From NCBI GenBank assembly GCA_004335635.1, contig QAXH01004944.1, positions 23,822-49,666 on the forward strand: 25,845 nucleotides of DNA. Reading direction: 5' to 3'. Every line of letters begins with the position of its first letter. Position 1 is the stretch's first letter. Below are positions 1-11,000 of this stretch, in pieces. Below the pieces are notes generated by a model. The model made no database searches, was not told the origin of the DNA, and was given only the letters and a program-made list of their open reading frames with translations. Both the position numbers and the translations under genes were made by a program. Origin of the DNA: Chloromonas sp. AAM2. Taxonomy: Eukaryota > Chlorophyta > Chlorophyceae > Chlamydomonadales > Chlamydomonadaceae.

Positions 1-4
1 AGGC

Positions 5-50
5 CAGGGCGGTGCCCATCCCGTTCCGTGTCCTCTGACGGCTTCCCTGG
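5..50 (+). repeat. Interspersed repeat copy 1 (3'-end-like, AT tail)
   Basis: CAGGGCGGTGCCCATCCCG, TTCCGTGTC and TTCCCT in order, followed by an AT-rich tail with a TA microsatellite. It shares 26 of the first 28 bases with the copy at 20128. The arrangement resembles the 3' end of a retroposed element, but the family is not identified. Confidence 0.6.
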
Positions 51-449
51 TGTAAATACATATATATATATAGAATGCGAACAAGCCTGTCTGTTGTGTT
101 ATCTTAAGAGCATATTTGCATGTTGATGTCGACTGGTGGTCATGAATAGACCAGGTGTTACGACTTGTGAACAGACACATACACACAGTTGAGATGGTTG
201 GCTGAGCCGGACGATGTTTTTGGCAGCGCACTCTTTAGGAATATTTTGTTTGTGAGCTGCTTTGTTACTGTCGAATTCATGGTTACTGTGGCAAGAAGTG
301 GTTGCAAGCCCAGACGAAGACTTGTCTACCTGGCTGCTCTGCATGTAATAGCACGCGCTGTGTTTTGGCACGGCTTCCAGCAGACTGCTACAACTTTGAC
401 ATCACTCTATCAGTATGCAAGCATGACATCACTCCATGCAAGCATCAGA

Positions 450-486
450 TTACAGTTGATGCTGGAGTGCAAGAATGAGCGTTACA
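450..486 (-). terminator. Candidate poly(A) signals TGTAA (two)
   Basis: TTACA on the plus strand at 482-486 and 450-454 reads TGTAA in the sense of the dynein transcript. By eye these are the only two such words between the stop codon and the window edge. TGTAA placed shortly before the cleavage site is the standard chlorophyte poly(A) signal. Use of either would give a 3' untranslated region of roughly 530-580 bases, normal for volvocalean genes. Confidence 0.35.
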
Positions 487-709
487 CAAGCCCGATCAGG
501 TGTACTCAGCAGCTGTCTTCCAAAAAATGAACACAAACAATTTGACCAAGCACAGGAGACCTGAAAGGCAGCGTACAACGAGATAAAGCGGTGAAGGAAT
601 GAAATTGGGACCCAACAGCGAATGAAAGTGATGACGACCATGAATTCCACGTACTCGGTCACATAAATCCGGTCCATTTGTCCAATCAGCTATGCTATGT
701 TGTCCAATG

Positions 710-781
710 CGCTGTACTAGCAAGGTTCACAAGCACAATGTTCACAAGCTATAATGCTCGGTACGCTGTACTAGCAAGGTT
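710..781. repeat. Imperfect tandem duplication, 54-base period, in 3' UTR
   Basis: CGCTGTACTAGCAAGGTT occurs at 710-727 and again at 764-781. The following bases are also related (TTCACAA words after each copy), so this looks like an older 54-base tandem duplication. Confidence 0.7.
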
Positions 782-1014
782 TGCAAACGCGAGTTCACAA
801 AACATTGTGACGAATAGAGGCTTCTGAACAGCCGCAGCAGAGCTGGGCTAGCAGAGCGGATGAATACATGACAATCACAGCACGTGTCTGCTGAAACGGC
901 TCTGAAACGTCACTCCAGCGCTGCACACAAGCTGGCTGTGAGCACGAACATCAGCACAGCCAAAGGTTCGCTTCAAGGTGTGTCCTGATGAACCCAAGTG
1001 GACATGGCAACTGC

Positions 1015-4000
1015 TTAGGACGCCAGAGCAAGCAGCAGCGCTGTCCCGCGCATGATCCAGTGGTCAGCGTCTGCTGTGCCGCTGCGCAGATCCACGTTGA
1101 TCATGAACGACGGGCGCTCGCGTGTGCCCGTGCGCAAGGGGTACAGGTACAGGGGGCAAAGGTACACGCCCTTCTGGCTCTTCTTCTTGTTCTCCACAGG
1201 TCTGCGCAGCAAAGGCATCACAACAAGCAGTGCATCAGCCAAACACTCTGGTATCAAGAAGGGGGATGCAAATGCGTGCAAGGGTTGCTCGAGCTGACTC
1301 ATTGTACAATGCAATTCATACGACCTCGTATACACCAACAGCTGCCCTGTAGCTTGTCAGCGGCCGCAGGAATGATCAATCGACCACTAGCAATATAGCA
1401 ATGCCGTGCTGTGGAGTGCACCCAGGTGCCGTCACTCACTTGAAGAGGACGATGGGCATGTTGACGATGAGCTCCATGGGCTCGGGCTCGGCCAGGCATC
1501 CGGCTTCGAAGTCCCACCCCGCGCCCTCCAGGAACAGACCCCGCACGTACACCCCCTCCTTGGGGGGCGCCAGGATCTCCTTCTCGTCCAAAGTGATGAT
1601 GGTGAACTCGAAGGAAAGGGTGTCGATGGGAACGCTGTTCTTGCGGGCAGTGGTCTGCAGTCAGTTTTGATTGGTATCGGTCAGTGGCTACGCATACAAA
1701 CTTGTGAGCAATCACTTGTTGAGCAGCAGCATTGAGCGTCGTGTTTCCACTTACATGCTGCAACAAGCCCTAATTCGACACTGTTCCAGTCCCACCTGCA
1801 CGTGCCCGGGCTTGCTATGCGATGTTTTGCTGTCATGTAAGTCAAAGCTGAAGCTGGCCCACCCTGTTACTCATCCGTTTCTTGCGGTTTCCCCCCGTTA
1901 CCTGCAGCACGGCTGTGAGGAATCCTGTGGGGTACGTGAAACCCGACAGCCAGTACACCCGGGGGTACGTGTCGGCGATCCACCTGGACAGCTGCTCAAT
2001 GCGCAGCAGCAGGTCACGAGTCCATGCGCCCAGGGGCTTCAGGGAGGGGTAGGTCTTGAGCCAGGAGGCAGGCACCTGCGGCAGGCAGACAAGCACAAGG
2101 AAGCACCAACACACATCATCTTGTCTGCTAGCAAGGAATGCTGTTGGATGTTAAAACACTGAACAAGTCATGCTCGTGTATACATAGGGTGCGTGGACTA
2201 GAGTTTCAAACAGCCAAACTAGATTATATTAGAATCTATTATAGTTTCTAATTAGATAGAATCTAAAAAACGGCTTCTAAAGTTGTCCGTTTCGCTTGAT
2301 CTCTTTGGATTCGGGTTGCCCTGGGTTAGGGCATGCCATGCCACAGCATGGTCAAGGATTTGGTTCAAACCAGAAGCCGGTGGGAAACTTAAACTTGAGG
2401 TCGCGGACGCGGGTATATGGCCCACCCTTCTAGTGAGCCAATAAGAAGCCATCTGTCAACAGTTTGACATCCAATTCTTCATGCATGTGTGTGCGTCAGC
2501 AAGGCGTGTGGAAGTTGCTAGACTGCAAGGCGAACAAGCTCATCCTGGCTGAGAGCCTTGGGGTTGAGGTACGCCCGGATACAAATCAGCTTCTCTGCCT
2601 TCTCAAGCCCCAGCTGGGTGCGGTCAGGTCCGTACAGCTGCCCGCACGCTGACCAGTTCCTCTCGGCTGCTGCTGAGGTGACGTGCACACTGAGCAGCCG
2701 CACTGCGGCCTTGGCAAGCAGAGGAAACCTGGCTGCTGCTCTGCGCTCCCAAAAGCCCTGACGCCGGGCTGTGTCTGCCACAACCAATGCTGGGCTGCGG
2801 CGGCCACGGACAGTGACCTCTTCTGCTGGCCTGGCTAGCTTCAATGCCAGACGAGTCATGGACTCATCCCATTTCCCACCCTCCAAGTCCTCAAGCTCCT
2901 CCTGCACAAGGGCCACAGAGCTACCAGCCAACCGCGCATTTGCCTTCATGAATGCAAGGCTTGAATACCTCCCTCCATGCGCCCTTTGTTTTTTGCAAGG
3001 CCTCAAGTTTAGCAAGCTCTGCAGCATCCGTAGCTGCAGTGGGCTCCATGCCGGTATGTATGCTAGCGCGCACAGCGAAACCCTCCGCGGTGCCGGCGAC
3101 ATCAGCCGTTTTTTTGGGTTTTTTACAACGAACTCTAGTGACTGGCCCAAAATAGAATCTAATAGAGCTCTAGCGCTAGACACTAATAGATAGAATTAGA
3201 GGGTGTCTAATAGAGGGTCACGCACCCTATGTATACAGTGTATAGTAAGTATACGGCCATAACCCTACAACACCACCATAAGCCAGCACCAACACACACA
3301 GAATTTCATGATCCACTGGGCAATGCAGCGAGGCCATGAAGAATTGACCATGTGGCGCCAGCTGGTGTTCGTTTCTAACTCAGTGACCCTTCAGTGACCC
3401 AGCACACACGCCCTCGTCCCCTCTCTGGCTTCACCTTGGCATGGAACAGCGCATCAAACACCTCGTCCAGGTCGGCGCTCATGACCACCAGTCCCTTGAT
3501 GCCCCGCTGCAGCTCCACACACGACTGCCGCACGAGCGCCAGCAGCCCGTTGTAGCGTTCCACCTCCTGGAACAACACCACGTGCTGCGCGGACGGGTCG
3601 TCGGCCTTGGACTTCATCACCTCTTCGAGGTTGAACGGCTGGGGAACCTGAGAGGGGGTACAGGCAGACAAATGTTGCACAACGCTCAGAAACGGACGGA
3701 ACAAGAGCCACAGATCTCTCTCTGGAGACTGAATGACAATTGAGCAAAAGCAAGCCCTTGGACGACAGACTGATGCAGGGCGCTCATGCAATTCAACGTC
3801 TGTAGCTGCACTGTCAGAGCACCCAAGCGGTGTGATTGTGTTGGTGTTCTGCTGGCTGCCAAGCCTTCAGCTGTGTGCAGTGTAACATGTGTGGCCCTGC
3901 CTTGAGCTGGACCTAGCCTAACCGCACAAGTAGCCTAGCTCACGGCCTATCTCCCCCGCCCCACCTGGTCCAGTAGGTCTGTTGCAATGGCCATGACCAG

Positions 4001-5020
4001 GTCCTCGCGGGTGTTGCCTGAGGCGGCCGCGGCACCGGTGCGCGGCTGAAGGGCGAGCAACGAGTCCAGCAGAACCTGCGATAGAACCAGTGCAGCAAGG
4101 CTCAGCAACGGACCGGGCAGTTTTATTCGAGGCGAGCATTCATGTTGGATGGGCTAGCACAGCCATTGGGTAGGCTGTCATGTTGTTGTTGTTTAGCTTC
4201 AGTCCGTGGAGGACTGCGCAGCAGGGAGGGGTGGGCTGTCAGGTGGAGTGGGTGCGCAGCTCGCACCTGTCCCCGGCCTCACCTTGCTGTCCTCAATGAG
4301 GTACGAAATCTCAGCGTTGGAGTGCTGACCAAACGCCTCGGGCCGGTCGGTGGGTGGCAATGTGCTGATGTAGTCCTGCGACAAGCACCGCAACAAACAG
4401 TTGTGTCGACCTCACGATCAACAACTGAATGTTGTACTGCAGTGTGCTGTTGTATATGCGAACGCATACCATCAGATTGTGTGAGGGCCAGAGCACCGTC
4501 ATTTCGTTCATTTACTTTGTGGCTCCTGTTTCTGTGATGATGTTTGTATCTCACTGAGTGCACGAGTTGAACCTGAGTGGGGCACTAACCAGCCATGTAC
4601 TTACTGCTGGGCAGCAGTCTATACGGCACACCCAGTTGCCCCGGTGACTCCCATGTCCTTGAGGTGATGTTTGTGTGTGGCTGATGTGCGAGGCCACTCA
4701 CTTTGAACGACTGCAGCGGGCCATTGTCGGGGATGTAGTACGTAGGGAGCGGACTGAGCATGTAATTCTGGACCGTGAGCGCATCCTCGCAATAGAACTT
4801 GGTCAAGTAAGACGCGAGCACCCGGCGATCCAGTTCGTCCGTGACACGGCCGCCGTAGTTGGCTTCCGAGATCAGGTACTTTATTGCGTCCCAGGGCGTC
4901 TGCTCGTAACTGTCCAAGTAGCTCTTGAGAAGGTCGTCGGAGACGGAGAAGTCCGTGTCGTTGAAGTCGTACGGGATGTTGAGACCGAGCGTGCGGAACT
5001 TGCGGCGCTCAAGCAGGGTG
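1015..5020 (-). CDS. Dynein exons 48-54: C-terminal domain and stop
   Basis: Exons: 4702-5020, 4283-4375, 3965-4075, 3435-3647, 1902-2075, 1440-1654, 1015-1201 (window residues 2361-2797). The large first exon holds the [21 protein letters not shown] helix, [15 protein letters not shown] and [14 protein letters not shown]. Next come [18 protein letters not shown], the [12 protein letters not shown] helix and the VEVERYN-type helix near [13 protein letters not shown]. The beta-barrel part is [20 protein letters not shown], then [15 protein letters not shown], then [12 protein letters not shown] and [10 protein letters not shown]. The stop is TAA (complement of 1015-1017). The long C-terminal domain is typical of axonemal heavy chains. 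The hAT element lies in the intron between 2076 and 3434 and does not touch coding sequence. Confidence 0.9.
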
Positions 5021-8000
5021 CTGTGCAGGCATCGGACAAAGCGCAATTTGGTCTCGCTGGATAATCACATCATGAAGGACGCCTGCACATGCTGATCATG
5101 CATTAAGTGCCATCAATGCAGGAGCGCTGGCCTTGTGATGGGATTTGCCCAAGGCCGAAAAGCCTGCTCAATCACCTGTGGAAGTATGAGAGGGCGAAGA
5201 GCAGCTTCTGGTACTTCATTGCCGCTCTGCACTGCGTGTAGCTGGCATCGCTGACGCTGTTGTACAGCCGCAGCAGGTTCGCCCTGAGGCCCTTGGGTGG
5301 CTCTGTGGTCATCTTGATGCCGCGCTGGAGCGTGGCGATGGGGAAGGCGGGGGACGGCGAGGAAGACAGCCACAAGCGGAAGTTGGGATGGGGGTTGCGA
5401 CCCTGCACAGGTTGAGCAAACAGACACCAGCTCCAATGGCTGACCTTCGCCGCAAACATGCACCGACTTGACTGCCAAGCCTTCATGAAAAGAATCCGCT
5501 GACTGATCGCCTTTGGATTAGTTCACTTCAGCTTCGACAACAGCTTTGACTCAGATGATGTTGTTTTAGCATCCGCCCAAGCAGCTTGAATTCAGTCCGC
5601 ACCTCCAGGCCCTCAACAAGCTTGTCCAGGGCAGGCAGCCATGAGGTCATGAGGTGGCAGTTTGCCAGGAAGACCCAGTTGCCCTCCCTCACACCGTCCT
5701 CAATGAGGCGGGTGGCCACGGGCGCCTGGCCCTGGCCAAGCGCCACGGTGTGCAGACGGTCAGCCAAACCGCGCTCCTGCGCGCGCACAAGACATTAAAG
5801 GCACACAAAGTCGACGGCAAGTTCGGGACGAGGCAATCGAGCGGTATTCACTAGATTCTGTTGACTGACCACAGTCAGCCACCACCTGGCTTTGGTCGGC
5901 ATCAAGGGCCACTGCCCAGTTCTACACACAATTTAGCCCCCAGAGGTTTCAGGTTTCACTCGAGGGCTTCGTGGCCGTGACCGACGAGAGGCGCTAACAA
6001 GCACATGAGGTGGGGCGTTTTTGCGTGCTGCGCTCACCGCTGCCAGTTTCCTGAGCGGCTCGGTGGGGTCCACACCCGCGGAAAGCACGAAGATAAGGGG
6101 GGACTGCGGCGTGGAATCGTTGACGGTCTCTGCGAGGTCCAGAACGGGCGGCTCAACAAACCTGCAGACGTGACAGGCACGCAACGCAAGTGTTGGACAG
6201 ACGGACAGCAGCACGCATCCCAAGCCTTACGGTATAAATAGTGTAGTCAAGGCCAAGGCCTTCAGCGACTCAACCGGTCCAAGCCTGTGCCTTACCTGCG
6301 GCCCAGAGCGCTGGACGCGTATCCCGTGGCCGCGAACACGACCCTGTCCTGCCTGAGGCAGCGCACCAGCAGCAGGCGCTGCAGCTCGTTGCACTTCGAC
6401 TCCCACTCGCTGGGCAGCTCGGCGCCCTCGGGCTCGGCCTGAGAAGAAACGGAAACCACGCACGTGTGTTGTGGTTATTGACTGATTGCTGTTGATTGAA
6501 AGTGATTGACTGATTGCCATTCCACAGCCTGGTGCCGTTGTTGCATGAACGCAATGTGCTGCTGCTGTTCACGCAGCAGAACACCAGGAGCATGAGGAAC
6601 ACGTCCAGAGCCAACATGGGCGTACCATCGCCGTACCTGTCTGTACCAGCGCTCCCACTCCCCGGTGGACGAATCAAAGGATCCCACAATGCCCTTGAAG
6701 TTGGGCAATGCATCCAGCTCCTGTGGTGCCAAGTGACAAGCACGACAGGGGTCATGCATGCAATCTAGCACAGACGCATTCCACCAGTAAGGATCTGCTC
6801 AGCAGCCCTTCCCATTCCCCGGGTGAGGAGCAACAGCAGTGTGCAGTAGGCCGCCCATGCTACCAAGCATGTCCTTGTAATCGACATGCGTGCCTTTCCT
6901 GTCCTGGCCTGCTGTTTGTCTCTACCTCTCTGCCAGCTCTCGCCAAACCCATGCGAGCAACAACATGCCCTGTTGCATCCCGGTGTGCAGTGTGCCACTG
7001 TGTCTGCCCGTCTCTTACCGTGACGTTGTCCCACATCTGCTCACTGATCCAGTTGGGTGCGGGGTTGGCGGGCTGCTGCGAGCGGTCCAGCACGGCCCCT
7101 CCCTTGAGGAAGAACTGCCACTCCTCAGTGTTCACCTGAGAACAAGGACAGCAGCACTAGCTGCGTTTTCACTTGTCATGTCAGGCAGTCATGTGCAGTG
7201 GCAGTGGCATCGCCAGCGTTTTCATTTGTCCCTGATTTGTGCGACACATCCGCTGTCCGCGGTGTGCAGGGCAACATGTTGATGAGCTGCCTGCTCAGTC
7301 CCACCTGGTTTGCTGTTTGCAGGATGCGGATGCACATCTGCAGCGACAGCAGCAGCTTGTGCCGCTCAAACAGACCACGCGCTGTGTACTTGTACACCGC
7401 ATACCTGCACCACCAGTGAACACACAACATACGTGAGCCACCCGTGGTATACAAAACTGAGCCGCACACATGCAATGCAAGGCAAGGGCTGCCCAAACTA
7501 AATAGACAGTGACCGCTGCTGGAAGCCAAGCTGCTGGGTGGGTGCATTGACCATGGCGATGGCAAGGCAAAGCAAAGTACAGCTGCACAAGCCAACAGTG
7601 CACTCACAAAAGGTCGTCATACCCACAGATGGCAACAACCACGCTTTCAGCTACCCAAGCAATCCATAATAATAAGAAGTTTAGAAGTCGTTTGCTCCTT
7701 GAGAGTGATAAGCGACCCCGTGTCCGCCTGCGGCAACAGTACCACTGGTGACCGTGCCTGTTGAGGCTGCATGAGGATGGGATGACTCACGTGTGGTAGT
7801 CGTTGAGCGCCTTGATACGGTCCTGCAGCGACTCCGCCTTGGGGCTGTTCCTGATGGAGAGCAGGAACAGGTCATTATATGCGTCCAGCGAGAACTGGTA
7901 CATGGGGTCGATGGCCGAGAGGTCGTTCAGCACGAAGTAGAGCACGGAGGCGCGCACGCTGCAGGGGCGGTACTGCTGGCTGGCGGCCTCGATCTTGCGA

Positions 8001-11000
8001 CTCGTCTCCTCAGCAACCTGCCGGGGGTTGAGACCAACGTCACAAATAAAGGGATGGTTGTCTTGCCAGTCAACAGACAAGTCGAGACGGGCATGCGTGC
8101 AAACTACAGGCGTATCGCCCCAGATGATGTCAGAACTCCCAGTCTTCACCACACCCTGCCTCTTGCCTTGTTTGCGTGGCACAAGGGATTCGTTGACTTC
8201 AGCTGTCCATCCTTGCGCGTTACAACCCTCGACACTGCCCACCTGGAAGCTCAACACCGTCATGCAGCATTCCCACACATCTCAGAAAACATCGCCACAT
8301 CCCCTCCATCCCTCCCACCTTGAGTGACTGGTTGACCTCCTCCCATGTGGTCTTACTGGCGTCCAGCGTGTTGATGAGCTGGATGTTGTCCAGCAGGCTG
8401 CCCTCGGCGGCGCTCAACAGGGCGAGGATCGTGTCCTCGAGCTCGGCCTGGTGCGCACACAGGGGCCCACACAACACGCCACTCCAGTGAACCGCACCGG
8501 CTTGACAGGCATTAGCATGACAGCATGACACCAGCATCAGATGGCCCTGCCAGCCTGCAGCACATCATCGGCATCTAGTCCACGCTACCGCATCTATAAT
8601 CTAAACCATAGCCAGCCACATGCCCGCCTGTGCCTGTGCCATTCCGAACAGTGCTACTCATGACACGCACCTGTGTGCGTTTCCCCGCTGCCACCTTGAC
8701 CACCAGGTCGTTCTTCTGCTTGTCGAGGTCCGGCCGCTCGGCCCTCACCACGGCCGCCAGCAGCTGCGCCTCGAGGCCCTGCTCCTTGACGGCAAAGTTG
8801 ACGATCATCACCTTGGTGGAGATCTCAGGCGTGTAGTGCGGGTTGGCCAGCTTGGTGGTGACATACCTGATAGCAAAGGACGTGTGACGAACACACACTG
8901 TCCAGCTTGCCGATTCAACCTGCGCCTTTGTATAATAACAATCTCAGCAGAGTACAGAAACTCATCATACCACCAGACTGTCATATCACCAGACCGAGTC
9001 TTAGGAGGCTTGGGAGTAGGAAGAGTCCGAGCATGCCGAGATCCAGCATCGGAGCCCATAGATTTGATACAGCTGCCTGGTGCTGCTTGACCTACAGTCT
9101 GAAGTCGAAGTTGTAGTCGATCTCCTTGTCGCCCAGCTTGATGAGCGTCTGGTTACCCCGCTTGATGAAGGACTTGGCCAGCACGGGCTCGAGCACTGGG
9201 TCAAGCTCCTCAAGCACGTCCTGAGGCCAGCAGTGGAAACGTAAGTATATGCACTGTGCAAGTACGGCACTGGATTGGACTTGCAGGATTGAACAGATGT
9301 ATTCTGACTCCATGCGCACTGTGCATGTACGGACCGCACTGGGAGGCGGGGACACAGATTTCTACAGAATCACGCATACGCATACGTCTCCAGTATTCCG
9401 CATTTCAGAAACCGTTCCAGAAACGGCGTAGAAAGTGACGTATGCGGCGATCCTGGATTTCTATGAGTCTAGTCACCTCATGCTGCAGGGCCTCGACAGA
9501 ACCATACCCCTGCTGGTGAGCTTTGCACTGTTGAGATCTGATCACATTACATAGCGCTGCAATTTACGACACGCACACACGCACGCACGCACACACACAC
9601 AGACCTGTCCTAGCCTGCAGTCCCCTCGACCTCACCTGTAGCAGCACTGGGTTTCCAAACTGGATGGCGTTCTCCACCTGCCTAGCCATGTCGCCCATCT
9701 GGAGGTTGAGAACCTTGAGCCCTGACCGGGACTCCATGCTCTTCACCCACTTGTTGGCCTGGCCCTGAGAGCGCATGTGATGAGAGAAGGCATGACAACG
9801 GTTAGGCAACCAGTGGAGCAGTGGGCGCACCGGGTGGACGCATGTGCCAGGGAATAGTGGTTGATTTGAGGCCCTGGTGTCTAAGCACTGGCCAGGGTGT
9901 GGTTGCATGGCTGCTGAGGTTTTCCAGGTGGCGGCCGTTCATCCAACTGACCTTACGGGGTGATTTACGGCCGAGTCAGCCTTCTTTACCCCAACCACCA
10001 TCGTTTGCAACCCTGTACCTACATCGTCTACATGCCCTTCACTTGACACAATCTCTCCATTCAACCTCTGTCGTCTTCATTCACCAATGCTCCAGTACCC
10101 CAGCTGTGGTTCCCACCTGCGGATTGATCATGAGCTTCCACCTACCCCAATGCTTTGCTGATCCCAGTGCTCTGTTCTCTCCACCAACCCTCTTGCTTCA
10201 TTGGCCCCAGTTCCACACCTGCGGATCGATCATGAGCGGCCACCTACCCCAATGCTTTGCTGATCCCAGTGCTCTGTTCTCTCCACCAACCCTCTTGCTT
10301 CATTGGCCCCAGTTTCCCACCTGCGGATCGATCATGAGCGGCCACCGCCTGCCCCGGGTGACCATGACGCCATTCTCCGTGGAGAACGAATCGCTGGGGA
10401 GCCCCTGGATGTTCCAGTCCCTGACGGCCTTGGGGTCGGCCAGGAACAGAGCAAAGTCAAAGTTTTCGCTCGCAGGGATCGACAGCGCCTTCACCTGCGG
10501 TTGTAAGAAGGGGAGGGAGATGCATGGACATGCGCTGACGTGTGAAGGGGGTTAAGCATATGCATGCCAAAACAGGAGCGCACATACAGAATATGTGCAT
10601 GGAAGGGCATGTTATGCATCCAGACTTGTTCTCAGCAAACAAGGTGAGTTGCAGGCCAGATTATGAGCCGCAGGCAACTACGCTGGATGGCCTCCACTGA
10701 CGGGCATGGCACACAAATCGTGTGAGCAGGGGGCTCGAGCTACCCTCCTTCCATGTTCTGCCTTTTTCCTGTCCCTTTGACCCACCTGCGGCAGCCATGT
10801 CTGTTTAACCAGCTCGTCCCTATACTCGGAGGGGAAGGGCCCCGCGTAGCTCATGAAGGAGGAGGCGAGCACCACGTCACCGGGCAGGCACGACAGGGCA
10901 AGGTCGTAGTCCGCTATGGACGCTTGCCTGCGGAGACGAAAAAGGTGGGTAGCCATGTGAATGGTACAAAAGACTGAGGCCAATTTTAGTCCAATGGAGC

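Larger units (their letters stand above)
1..1014 (-). other. 3' UTR and downstream flank of the dynein gene
   Basis: No recognisable coding sequence was found on either strand. The stretch starts (plus strand) with a copy of a short interspersed repeat followed by a TA microsatellite at about 60-72. It contains an imperfect tandem duplication at 710-781 and two TGTAA motifs on the minus strand at 450-486. The half nearest the stop (about 490-1014) is probably the 3' untranslated region, and the rest is intergenic. Open frames of up to 113 codons occur here but resemble nothing known. Confidence 0.5.
2185..3229 (-). mobile_element. Non-autonomous (internally deleted) hAT-family DNA transposon
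   Basis: The 1045-base element lies in a dynein intron. Its ends are perfect 11-base inverted repeats, TAGGGTGCGTG at 2185-2195 and its reverse complement at 3219-3229. It is flanked by identical 8-base target duplications TGTATACA at 2177-2184 and 3230-3237. The 8-base duplication, a terminal repeat containing AGGGTG, and an internal reading frame with the hAT dimerisation domain together define the hAT superfamily. Subterminal zones on both sides are rich in TAGAATCTA- and TCTAATAGA-like words, the usual layout of transposase-binding sites. The target duplication is itself a palindrome, so the inverted repeat appears as 19 bases. Only the C-terminal third of a transposase is present, so it cannot move alone. 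It lies wholly between a 5' donor (3433-3434) and 3' acceptor (2076-2077), and so should be spliced out. Confidence 0.93.

Noticed and set aside
189..530. A 113-codon plus-strand frame in the 3' flank
   Set aside because: It has no homology I recognise and its composition is like the surrounding non-coding DNA. It overlaps the probable 3' end of the dynein transcript.
2518..3183. An intact host gene or active transposase inside the dynein intron
   Set aside because: It lies wholly between hAT terminal repeats and lacks the zinc finger and catalytic core, so it is a deleted transposase relic.
9091..9095. Apparent in-frame TAG stop at the end of exon 37
   Set aside because: A GTAGGT donor begins before it. 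The split codon CT|G restores Leu and continues as YVTTKL, matching the family.
9821..10555. A 244-codon open frame on the plus strand
   Set aside because: It crosses exon 35 in antisense and is kept open by the 102-base repeat, whose length is a multiple of three. It has repeated peptide blocks and no known domain.
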